DNA of 64,000 nucleotides from Chitinophaga horti (GTDB lineage Bacteria; Bacteroidota; Bacteroidia; Chitinophagales; Chitinophagaceae). The notes under the pieces are model-generated. The model did no database searches and had not been told where the DNA came from. It worked only from the letters and a program-made list of their open reading frames with translations. The number at the start of each line of letters is the position of its first letter. The stretch's first letter is position 1. Shown here piece by piece: positions 53,471-62,060 of this stretch. Both the position numbers and the translations under genes were made by a program. The stretch spans positions 2,976,001-3,040,000 of the forward strand of contig NZ_CP107006.1 in the NCBI RefSeq assembly GCF_022867795.2, read 5' to 3'.

Positions 53471-56335
53471 ATGACAAAATATATCACATTAACGGGCGCG
53501 CTGATTTGCCTGCTCAACCTTGCCGCATCCGCGCAGCTCGCGTCCACAGCCAAGGTGACAACCAACCGCAACAGCACCGTTAACAACGGCGATTCTCTTA
53601 CGCAAACACCCAACACAAACACTACACCGCAAATAGATTTCGGCTCGCAGGAAGTTGCCATTCCTTTCGCCACCCGTACGCGGGCGGAACTGAACTACGC
53701 AATCAGCTCACTGAATGCAGATCAATTGCCCAAATTGCCACTGAGTAACTTATCTGGCTTGCTGGCGGGACGTTTGAGTGGTTATCTTTTTAACTGGACG
53801 GGCAACCTGCCCGGCGGCGGCAACCTGAGTTACCAGGTGCGCGGCAGATCATCCTATGCAAACGGTTCTGCGCCTATGCTGCTCGTAGACGGAGTGGTGC
53901 GCGATTTCGAGGATATGGACATTAACGAAATCGAAAGTGTATCTGTGCTGAAAGATGCGGGTGCCTTAAACTGGTACGGCTTCGGCGGCGGCAACGGTGC
54001 CGTGCTGGTAACGACCAGACACGGCACCGCTAATCAAAGGCTGATTGCGGTGGATGCGCAGGGCGGTTTCCAGGTGGCGTCAAACCTGATTAAGCCACTC
54101 AACTCGTACCAGTTTGCCACGCTGTATAACCAGGCACTTACCAATGTAGGACAGGCACCGGCTTACAATGATGCGGCACTGGAAGCATACAAAAACCACA
54201 GTGACCCCTATCTCTACCCGGATAACAACTACCTCGACCGCTTTCTGAAAAAGGGCGCTCCGACGCAGCGTTATTCTATATCTTTCAGCGGCGGCAGTGA
54301 TCGTATCAGGTATTTTACGACGATCAGCTACTTTAACCAGCAAGGCTTGTTTAAGGAAACGAAAAACGATAATTACAATTCAAACTATGGTTACCAGCGT
54401 TACAACTTCCGTATCAACCTGGATTATGACGTAAGCAAAACGCTTTCCATCACCCTGCTATCAGGTTTGAGAAGCGAAATAAGAAATGATGTAGGCGATG
54501 GTGCTTCCGCAGTGCTTAACAACCTGTATAACCTGCCACCAAATGCGTTCCCGCTGCTGAACGATGATGGCACTTATGGTGGCACTTCGCAGTTCCAGAA
54601 CAATCCGCTCGGTCAGTTGCAGGCCACCGGGTATTCCCGTACAACAACGAATGTGCTGCTCGCGAGCATCATGGCGAAGCAAAAGCTCGACTTCCTTACG
54701 AAGGGCTTATCTGCCAATATTTTTTTCTCTTACGACGGATATGGCAACTATGGTGATGGGCTCTCCCAAAACTATTCGGTGACCAATAAAACGGTAACGC
54801 CGGCTCAAACCTACCGCACACCGGCCGCGATTGCCTATCGCAGCGCCGCATTCCAGACGAATACCAAAAACAATGAGTTGTGGATGGGGTTTGACTACGA
54901 TCGCACCTTTTCGGCCAACCATAAAGTGAGCGCCTCTGTACGCGCCCAGCAATACATCAGTGCGGCCGTAGATCGCCTCGACTACCGCGAACGTATGCTC
55001 GTAGGCCGTGCCGACTATGCTTACAAAGGCCGCTATATGGCAGGCTTCACCGGCAGTTACGCCGGCTCGGAAAACTATGCACCCGGTCGCCGCTTCGGCT
55101 TCTTCCCCGCCATATCCGCAGGATGGCTCGCTTCCAACGAACGTTTCATGAGCAATGCGAAATCCGTCGGCTACCTGAAGTTCCGTGCATCGGCAGGCCG
55201 CTCGGGCAATGTAGGCCCCACTTACGATGCGAATGGCAACGTGGTGCGACTGCCCTACCGGACTTTATTCACCAGGGGAGCAGGGCCGTTACTCGGTTCG
55301 TCGTTCTCCACCTCTACCACGGCTTATCTCGTAAACCCGGCCGGCAATCCATTAACTACCTGGGAAACGATAGAGCGGCTGAACGTTGGTGCAGACGTTA
55401 CCCTGCTGAATAACGCATTATCGGTGTCTGTCGATTACTTCAACGAAACGCGGCACGATATTATGGGTCCGCCCAATCTGCCAGGCATCCTGGGTATGTC
55501 TATCGCGCAGGTGAACTCGGGTAAGGTTAGCAGCAAGGGTGCTGACTTCTCCGGCAACTATACCAGGCAGTGGGGAGACTTACAGCTGGCATTGAACGGC
55601 AACTTTACCTATGCGAAAAACACCGTACTGGAGCGCACGATCACCAACGGGTTGGATAACCAGTCGCAGGAAGGTCGTTACGTAAACAGCGGGCATTATT
55701 ACATTGCAGAAGGCCTTTTCCAGAGCCAGGAGGAAATAGACGCCAGTCCGAAACAAAGTTTGTCGGGCGTAATAAGGCCCGGCGACATAAAATACCGCGA
55801 TGTCAACAAAGACAATGTGATCGATGCGAAAGACGACGTAGCGACTGACTATACGGACATTCCGAAGATCTATTACGGCTTCGGCATTAACCTCCGGTAT
55901 AAACAATTTGACCTCAGCAGCCAGTTCCAGGGTGTAGAGGGCCGTACCATTAACCTGAACAGCATTCTGCGCGGCGGCCCGAACGGCCTGAACCAGCTGA
56001 TGCTCGACGCCTGGACGCCCGAAACCGCTGCCACTGCAAAGTATTCACGCCTCGGTTTAACAGATAACGGGAACAATACCGCCAACTCCACGTTCTGGCT
56101 ACGCTCCGGCGACTTCCTGAAAATGCGCACTGCCGAAATCGGCTATTCCACCCCCGAAAAGCTGAACCAGAAATACCGTTTCAAAGGTGCAAGGATCTTC
56201 ATCGGTGGCTACAATCTGCTGACGTTCTCGAAACTGAACGAGCTGGACATCGACCCTGAGACGCCGGGGGCAGGCAGGGGCACGAGCTTCCCGTATGTTA
56301 AAACCTATTCGATCGGTATCAATGTTAAAATTTAA
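53471..56335 (+). CDS. Short SusC-like TonB-dependent transporter, second of two
   Basis: 954 residues, about 190 shorter than its neighbour. After a signal ending ASAQ there is a 60-residue polar linker (NSTVNNGDSLTQTPNTN) where other SusC proteins have STN and carboxypeptidase-regulatory-like domains; neither is present. The plug follows (LAGRLSGYLFNWTGNLPGGG, VSVLKDAGALNWYGFGGGNG) and a complete barrel ends YSIGINVKI. The barrel is intact and all plug motifs are readable, so it is probably a working importer without a sensing role. It pairs with the SusD 11 bases downstream. Confidence 0.93.
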   Translation: MTKYITLTGALICLLNLAASAQLASTAKVTTNRNSTVNNGDSLTQTPNTNTTPQIDFGSQEVAIPFATRTRAELNYAISSLNADQLPKLPLSNLSGLLAGRLSGYLFNWTGNLPGGGNLSYQVRGRSSYANGSAPMLLVDGVVRDFEDMDINEIESVSVLKDAGALNWYGFGGGNGAVLVTTRHGTANQRLIAVDAQGGFQVASNLIKPLNSYQFATLYNQALTNVGQAPAYNDAALEAYKNHSDPYLYPDNNYLDRFLKKGAPTQRYSISFSGGSDRIRYFTTISYFNQQGLFKETKNDNYNSNYGYQRYNFRINLDYDVSKTLSITLLSGLRSEIRNDVGDGASAVLNNLYNLPPNAFPLLNDDGTYGGTSQFQNNPLGQLQATGYSRTTTNVLLASIMAKQKLDFLTKGLSANIFFSYDGYGNYGDGLSQNYSVTNKTVTPAQTYRTPAAIAYRSAAFQTNTKNNELWMGFDYDRTFSANHKVSASVRAQQYISAAVDRLDYRERMLVGRADYAYKGRYMAGFTGSYAGSENYAPGRRFGFFPAISAGWLASNERFMSNAKSVGYLKFRASAGRSGNVGPTYDANGNVVRLPYRTLFTRGAGPLLGSSFSTSTTAYLVNPAGNPLTTWETIERLNVGADVTLLNNALSVSVDYFNETRHDIMGPPNLPGILGMSIAQVNSGKVSSKGADFSGNYTRQWGDLQLALNGNFTYAKNTVLERTITNGLDNQSQEGRYVNSGHYYIAEGLFQSQEEIDASPKQSLSGVIRPGDIKYRDVNKDNVIDAKDDVATDYTDIPKIYYGFGINLRYKQFDLSSQFQGVEGRTINLNSILRGGPNGLNQLMLDAWTPETAATAKYSRLGLTDNGNNTANSTFWLRSGDFLKMRTAEIGYSTPEKLNQKYRFKGARIFIGGYNLLTFSKLNELDIDPETPGAGRGTSFPYVKTYSIGINVKI

Positions 56336-56346
56336 CCTGGACGAAC

Positions 56347-58008
56347 ATGAACAAGAGCTTTTTCAGAATATATAGTGCGGCGCTGTTGATGATCACCATC
56401 TGCAGCGGGTGCGGCAAAGACTTTTTTGCACCGGAATACACAGAAGGGCCAATCTCCGAAGACGCTATCTGGACCACCGACCGCCGTGTGCGTGAATACC
56501 TCAATAACGGGTATACGTATATGCTGTCACGTTACAACATCGACAATGGCGGCGCATTGCTGGCAAGTGGCAGCGACGAAGCCGTTAACTCGAACCTGAA
56601 CAGCAATGTCAACTACTTTAACAACGGCACCTGGAGCAGCTTACGCACCTTTGACGAGCAGTACACCAACCTGTACACAGGGTTGTGGGTGGTAAATACC
56701 TTCCTGCAAAAATCGCCTACCGCCGTCGTGTACCCCGCCACTGATATTGCAGGCTTAAGAGGCGAAGCGTTCTTTATAAGGGCCATGCTACACTTCGAAT
56801 TATTTAAACGGTATGGCGCCATCGTGATTGCCGATAAACCTTTCACTACACAGGATGACCTTAACCTGCCGCGCAATACGGTGGACGAGGTGATCCAATT
56901 CATCGTGACGGATTGCGACTCTGCTATTAACCAGATCGTACCTGCCTGGACCCGTGAATGGGATGCGGCGAACTACGGGCGGGCGACCAAAGCGGCCGGC
57001 ATGGCGCTGAAAGCGAAGGCGCTGCTCTATTATGCAAGTCCGCTCCACAACACCGGCAACGATTTAAACCGCTGGCAGGCGGCAGCCGATGCCGCAAAAG
57101 CACTGATCGACCAGAACAAACACGGTTTGCTGAGTAAGACGGAATTCCCGGGACTGTGGGACTATACTGCTTCCGCCACCACCTACAATAAAGAAGTGAT
57201 CTTCGCGACCTCCGCCAGCAACATCAACACGATCGAATCGAATAACGCGCCGGTAGGGTTTACGGGTGGTTTGGGCCGGACCAATCCCACACAGGATCTG
57301 GTGGATGCTTTTGAAATGGCAAATGGGTTACCGATCGGTGCGCCGGGCTCGGGTTATAATCCGCAGAGCCCGTACGCGGGGCGCGATCCGCGGTTGAACC
57401 AGTTCATCATTTACAATGGCGCGACGTTTAAGACAGGGAGTCTGTCCCGCCCGGTAGAAACCTTTGATGGCGGACTCGATAACGTGCAGACCAACGTAAA
57501 CAGCACTAAATCCGGCTACTATATGCGGAAATTCCTGAGCAGTAACGCGACCTATAATGTGACCAGTATTACCAACGTGCGCAGGCCGTGGGTACTATTC
57601 CGATATGCGGATATACTTCTCGCGTATGCAGAAGCGTTAAACGAAGCAGTGGGGCCGACGACCGACGTGCACACCGCCGTGAATGCTGTGCGTAACAGGG
57701 TGAGCATGCCATCTCTGCCGGCTGGACTTACGAAAGAAGAAATGCGCGAGCGGATCAAAAACGAACGCCGGGTAGAACTGTGTTTTGAAGACCAGCGCTT
57801 CTTCGACGTACGCCGGTGGAAAGAGGGAGAAACCTATTTTGATGCGGCAGTACATGGCATGAAGATTACGAAGACCGGCACTGCGCTTACGTATACTCCC
57901 TTTGTGATCGAAACGCGTGTATTCGGACCGAAAAACTACTTCTATCCTTTCCAGCAAAGTGAGATCAATAAAGCAAAAAAACTGCAACAGAACCCGGGTT
58001 ATGAATAA
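56347..58008 (+). CDS. SusD/RagB lipoprotein, second of two
   Basis: 553 residues. The signal ends CSGC, then GKDFFAPEYTEGPIS. Typical elements are GEAFFIRAMLHFELFKRYGA, LFRYADILLAYAEALNEAVG and IKNERRVELCFEDQRFFDVR. It differs clearly from the first SusD of the locus in its N-terminal half, so the two pairs are likely to bind different ligands or different sizes of one ligand. Confidence 0.95.
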   Translation: MNKSFFRIYSAALLMITICSGCGKDFFAPEYTEGPISEDAIWTTDRRVREYLNNGYTYMLSRYNIDNGGALLASGSDEAVNSNLNSNVNYFNNGTWSSLRTFDEQYTNLYTGLWVVNTFLQKSPTAVVYPATDIAGLRGEAFFIRAMLHFELFKRYGAIVIADKPFTTQDDLNLPRNTVDEVIQFIVTDCDSAINQIVPAWTREWDAANYGRATKAAGMALKAKALLYYASPLHNTGNDLNRWQAAADAAKALIDQNKHGLLSKTEFPGLWDYTASATTYNKEVIFATSASNINTIESNNAPVGFTGGLGRTNPTQDLVDAFEMANGLPIGAPGSGYNPQSPYAGRDPRLNQFIIYNGATFKTGSLSRPVETFDGGLDNVQTNVNSTKSGYYMRKFLSSNATYNVTSITNVRRPWVLFRYADILLAYAEALNEAVGPTTDVHTAVNAVRNRVSMPSLPAGLTKEEMRERIKNERRVELCFEDQRFFDVRRWKEGETYFDAAVHGMKITKTGTALTYTPFVIETRVFGPKNYFYPFQQSEINKAKKLQQNPGYE

Positions 58009-58021
58009 AAGCGCTAGTCAA

Positions 58022-59227
58022 ATGAAGCATTACATCCTTTTAGGAACACTACTTTTCAGCTGCGGGATCAGCAGTACGTCCGCACAGAAAACGGATAAAT
58101 TCATGGGCGAGATCGTCAATTACGACGAAACGACCGTGCCCGCCTATGTATTACCGGAAGTGCTGAAAACAGCAAAAACCACATTCGCCTGGGAAAAGAA
58201 ACGCAGGCCGGAAATACTGCAACTCTTCGCAGAACATGTGTACGGCCATACGCCAAAGCGTTTCGACAGCATCCGGTACAACATTACCAACGACAAGCCG
58301 AACGCGATGAATGGCCGCGCGCACCTGAAAGAAATTGCGATCACCGTCTGGAATAAAGGAAAATCTGTCACCATCCCGGTGGTGCTGTTCACGCCAAACG
58401 GCCGACAACAGCCGGCCCCTGCGTTCCTGCTCATCAACAACCGTCCGAAACGCAATACCGACCCCACCCGCGAGGTCAAAAGTACCTTCTGGCCGGCGGA
58501 AATGCTGATTGACAGTGGTTATGCGATTGCAGCGTTCAATGTGAACGATGCGGCACCCGATAAGCCCGGCACCTATCAGCATGGGGTACTCGATCAGCTG
58601 TTTCCTGAAGAACTGCAGAAGCCAAATGGCATGAAGGCGATCGGTGCATGGGCCTGGGCAGCCAGCCGGGTGATGGATTATTTTAAAACAGATAAGGATA
58701 TCGACTTCAAAAGGGTGGCCATCGTAGGCCACTCCCGCGGTGGCAAAACGGCACTTTGGGCAGGTGCGCAGGACGAACGTTTCGCGATGATCGTGAGCAG
58801 TTGTTCCGGCAGTTCCGGCGCATCGCTGGCCAGGCGTAAGTATGGTGAGACGGTCAGCCTGATTAACAAACAGTTTGGATACTGGTTTAACGATAATTAC
58901 AAAAAGTACAGTAACAATGTGGAGCAACTGCCGGTGGACCAGCATATGTTGTTTGCGCTGCTGGCACCCCGACCCGTATATTCCACCAACGCTGTAGAAG
59001 ACCGATGGGCCGACCCACGTGGCTCTTACCTGTCGCTGGTAAATGCCCTGCCGGCCTACCAGCTGTACGACAAACGAGTGACCTTACCAGCGGAACCGCC
59101 GGCCGTCAATAGCCCTGTTATCCGATCAAAGCTGGGCTATCATTTCCGGGAAGGGAAACACGATCTGAATGTATATGATTGGGAAAAAGTAATCATGTTT
59201 GCGAATTACCATTACAGTAAGAAATAA
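58022..59227 (+). CDS. CE15-type glucuronoyl esterase
   Basis: 401 residues from ATG 58022, where signal MKHYILLGTLLFSCGISST begins; ATG 58001 overlaps susD and is less likely. The alpha/beta-hydrolase fold has nucleophile Ser238 in GHSRGGK, LWAGAQDERFAMIVSSCSGS, LPVDQHMLFALLAPRPVY, EDRWADPRG and His380 in EGKHDLN. These are hallmarks of bacterial CE15, which splits ester bonds between lignin alcohols and 4-O-methylglucuronate on xylan. The canonical acid position holds Cys261; Asp327 in EDRWADP probably supplies the acid. It is the only enzyme of the locus and lies 13 bases after the second susD. Confidence 0.9.
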   Translation: MKHYILLGTLLFSCGISSTSAQKTDKFMGEIVNYDETTVPAYVLPEVLKTAKTTFAWEKKRRPEILQLFAEHVYGHTPKRFDSIRYNITNDKPNAMNGRAHLKEIAITVWNKGKSVTIPVVLFTPNGRQQPAPAFLLINNRPKRNTDPTREVKSTFWPAEMLIDSGYAIAAFNVNDAAPDKPGTYQHGVLDQLFPEELQKPNGMKAIGAWAWAASRVMDYFKTDKDIDFKRVAIVGHSRGGKTALWAGAQDERFAMIVSSCSGSSGASLARRKYGETVSLINKQFGYWFNDNYKKYSNNVEQLPVDQHMLFALLAPRPVYSTNAVEDRWADPRGSYLSLVNALPAYQLYDKRVTLPAEPPAVNSPVIRSKLGYHFREGKHDLNVYDWEKVIMFANYHYSKK

Positions 59228-59229
59228 CG

Positions 59230-59280
59230 AAGACCCCGTGCTGCCGGGGGCTTCGCCCCCCGCTCACGGTGTTTGGTCTT
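59230..59280. terminator. Long nested hairpin between convergent genes
   Basis: Three nested pairings: AAGACC/GGTCTT (outer), CCGTG/CACGG, and CGGGGG/CCCCCG around a TTCG-type loop. The outer arm overlaps the last codon of the XdhC-MocA gene. It probably ends both transcripts, though neither side has a clean T run. Confidence 0.75.
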
Positions 59281-60910
59281 ACACCAAACGCTTGTAAGCC
59301 TCCTCCGTATCCACATCTATTGCCCCTTCCGGGAACGGCACCACTACTACTCCATCGCCCAAAGTAGCAATCAAATGTTTCGCCCCCGTATCTCCCTTTA
59401 AAGCCAGCAACTGCGGGAACAAACTGCGATGAAACAATGCAGGCACCCCTTTACGCCCCGCATAAAAGCTGGCGGCCACCGGGCTGGATGATGCCTGTTG
59501 CGCAGCAATTAACGCCTGCAAATGCGCCGTATTCACATAAGGTTGATCACATACCATAACCATTACATATTGTAACGTCGGATGCGCATCCAGCAGATAA
59601 CGCACACCCGTACGAATAGAACTGGCCATGCCCTCGGCGGCATCGGCGTTATGTACAATGGCAACGGGCAAATCAGACAACTGTGCATCGTCATCACTAG
59701 TGACGACTACAGTGTGAGCGCCGGTACCCAGTGCGCTGCGAACGGCGTTCCGCAACAGGGTATCGCCTTCGTACACCAGTTGCTGCTTCGGCTGCCCGAG
59801 ACGGCTCGATTTGCCAGCCGCTAAGAGCACAATGCCATAGTCCTGCATCGGCGGTACGATCTGCGTTTGACGGGTGTGTATATGTCCGTTAATATCCCGC
59901 AGCGATCCGCCTTTACGTTGCGCGAATACGGCTTTTATTTCCCCGATGACCGATAAGGCAATTTCCTCGGGCGTTTCTGCGCCGATATCAAGGCCTGTGG
60001 GGCCGTAAAGGCGAGTGGTGTCGATTGATAATTCTTCTACAAGCCGCACTTTCTTTTTATGTGGGCCAAGCAAACCGATATAACGGGCTGCCGTATCTAT
60101 TGCCGCAGCCAGTATTGCTTTATCGTATTCATAGTTGTGCGACGTCAATACGATCGCGGTTTGTGCATCGATCTGTAGTTGACCAAGCGCCTCTTCGGGT
60201 TTCGAGATCAACAACTGGCATCCGGGAAAACGTTGCGTATTCGCATATGCCGGCCGCCCGTCCACCAACGTCACCGGCCAGCCAAGGATGGCGGCCATCT
60301 GCACGAGCGGCATCACGTCATTACCGGCACCGGCGATGACCAGGTGAGGCAAAGGGGCGATGTATTCGATGAAGGCAGTAAGATCGTTTGAATATTGTAC
60401 AAAGGCGGATGTACCGCTCGCCATCGTGCGGGCGATATCTGCTTCCAAATCTGCGGGGGCAGACGTGCCGTTATCGCGATATACCAGGCGTGTACCCTGG
60501 TCAACACGTTTCTTATCTTTCAGCGAGAAATAAGTAACAAGAATAGCCGGCTCACGGCCCGTTACAGCTTGCTGCAAAAGCTGTAATACTTTTGCGGACA
60601 TGGGCTCCAGCAGGATGCGAATGATGCCGTTACAACCAAGACTTACACCGATAACGGCGTCTTCTTCGTCGGAGGTGTCATAGGTAACGAGGAGCGGTTT
60701 ATCTTCCGACATCACGAGTAAAGCTTTACGTAACACATCGCCTTCCAGGCAGCCACCACTCACAGCACCGGTAAGGGTACCATCTTCCAGTATCAGCATA
60801 CGCGCGCCGGGAGCCCGGTAGGCCGAGCCTTCGATATGTACCACCGTCGCCAGCACCGCGCGTTTGCGGGCGGCTTCGTATGCCTGTATAATCTGCCTGA
60901 TCTCTTTCAT
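59279..60910 (-). CDS. XdhC-MocA fusion: molybdenum cofactor sulfuration chaperone and cytidylyltransferase
   Basis: 543 residues. The first part is XdhC: an N-terminal XdhC/CoxI domain (about 5-75, GSAYRAPGARMLI, GAVSGGCLEGDV) and an XdhC C-terminal Rossmann domain (about 190-330, HLVIAGAGNDVMPL, YIGLLGPHKKK). From about 355 it is a MobA-like nucleotidyltransferase (VLLAAGKSSRLGQPKQ, VMVCDQPYVNTAHLQ, KGDTGAKHLI), like MocA. XdhC-type proteins bind and insert sulfurated cofactor; MocA makes the CMP form used by aldehyde oxidoreductases of the PaoC/YagR group. The fusion joins both steps and lies 10 bases after the cysteine desulfurase gene. Confidence 0.93.
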   Translation of the reverse strand: MKEIRQIIQAYEAARKRAVLATVVHIEGSAYRAPGARMLILEDGTLTGAVSGGCLEGDVLRKALLVMSEDKPLLVTYDTSDEEDAVIGVSLGCNGIIRILLEPMSAKVLQLLQQAVTGREPAILVTYFSLKDKKRVDQGTRLVYRDNGTSAPADLEADIARTMASGTSAFVQYSNDLTAFIEYIAPLPHLVIAGAGNDVMPLVQMAAILGWPVTLVDGRPAYANTQRFPGCQLLISKPEEALGQLQIDAQTAIVLTSHNYEYDKAILAAAIDTAARYIGLLGPHKKKVRLVEELSIDTTRLYGPTGLDIGAETPEEIALSVIGEIKAVFAQRKGGSLRDINGHIHTRQTQIVPPMQDYGIVLLAAGKSSRLGQPKQQLVYEGDTLLRNAVRSALGTGAHTVVVTSDDDAQLSDLPVAIVHNADAAEGMASSIRTGVRYLLDAHPTLQYVMVMVCDQPYVNTAHLQALIAAQQASSSPVAASFYAGRKGVPALFHRSLFPQLLALKGDTGAKHLIATLGDGVVVVPFPEGAIDVDTEEAYKRLV

Positions 60911-60920
60911 TCCGTTTCTT

Positions 60921-62060
60921 TTACATGGCGGGAACGGCCGAACGAACAGCGTTTACAAGATGCTGCACCGCCTCTTCCACTTCGTCCTGTTGCGAAAACC
61001 TGCCCAGGCTGATGCGGACCGACTGCGCCGCTGCCGTTTTGCTCAAACCCATGGCCTGCAATACGTGTGAAGGCTTTTGTACCAGTCCTGCACAGGCACT
61101 GCCACGACTCACCGCCAGCTGCGAAGATAAGGACAGCAACAATTGCTCCACATCCGGGTACGGCAATAACAGGTTCGTTACGTGAGCCAGCCGCTCTCCG
61201 CCGCCGTTTACTTTGCTGCCGGGCAGCTGTTGCAGTATCGTTTGTTCAAGCTGATCACGGAGCGCTTGCAAACGCGACGCATCTGTCGCCATTTCCTGCT
61301 TCGCTATTTCCGCCGCTTTACCCAAACCGATGATCGCCGGTGTATTGAGTGTACCGCTTCTTAATCCGCCCTCGTGCTGGCCGCCATGCAATTGCGGCAG
61401 CAAACCAAGGCGTTTACTGCGCACGTATAACACGCCTGCCCCTTTCGGCCCGAACATCTTGTGTGCGGAAAAGGCCAGCAAATCAATCCCATCAGCTTCC
61501 ACATCCACCGGTATTTTACCAACAGCCTGCGTGGCATCGCAAAAGAAAGGAATATCGTGCTGCCGCGCGATCTGTGCAAAGGCTTTTACAGGATGCACTA
61601 CGCCGGTTTCATTATTGGCATACATCAACGCGATGCAAACCGTATCGGGACGAATAGCGGCCTCCAAAACAGCAGGCGACAAGGCCCCGCTGGTATCGGT
61701 ATCTAACCGGGTCACTGCGAAACCCTTTGTTTCCAGGTAGGCGCAGGTATCCAGTACGGCTTTGTGTTCTGTTTTACAAGTGATTATATGCCCGGCAGTC
61801 GCCTGTTCGGCCAGCCCCTTCAGCGCGAGGTTAATCGCTTCTGTTGCTCCAGAAGTAAAGATGATTTGCCTGGGTGAGGCGCCAATCAGGTCAGCTACCT
61901 GCGAACGGGCATCATCCACTGCTTCGCGCGCCTGCCAGCCATAGGCATGATCGGCACTCGCGGCGTTACCGAATTGATGCAGAAAGTAAGGCAACATCGC
62001 TTCCACCACCCGCGGGTCGCAGGGGGTGGTGGCGTTATTGTCCAGGTATACAGGTGCCAC
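60921..62060 (-). CDS. Cysteine desulfurase (NifS/IscS family), GTG start
   Basis: 379 residues. The start is GTG 62060 because the conserved opening VYLDNNATTPCDPR follows at once and no ATG precedes it. PLP lysine Lys201 lies in SAHKMFGPKG; the mobile catalytic Cys323 is in SRGSACAG. It moves sulfur from cysteine to an acceptor. Here the acceptor is probably the molybdenum cofactor held by XdhC, as shown for Rhodobacter NifS4, rather than iron-sulfur scaffold proteins. The GTG overlaps the TAG of the hydroxylase gene (TAGTG), which suggests coupled translation. Confidence 0.93.
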   Translation of the reverse strand: MAPVYLDNNATTPCDPRVVEAMLPYFLHQFGNAASADHAYGWQAREAVDDARSQVADLIGASPRQIIFTSGATEAINLALKGLAEQATAGHIITCKTEHKAVLDTCAYLETKGFAVTRLDTDTSGALSPAVLEAAIRPDTVCIALMYANNETGVVHPVKAFAQIARQHDIPFFCDATQAVGKIPVDVEADGIDLLAFSAHKMFGPKGAGVLYVRSKRLGLLPQLHGGQHEGGLRSGTLNTPAIIGLGKAAEIAKQEMATDASRLQALRDQLEQTILQQLPGSKVNGGGERLAHVTNLLLPYPDVEQLLLSLSSQLAVSRGSACAGLVQKPSHVLQAMGLSKTAAAQSVRISLGRFSQQDEVEEAVQHLVNAVRSAVPAM

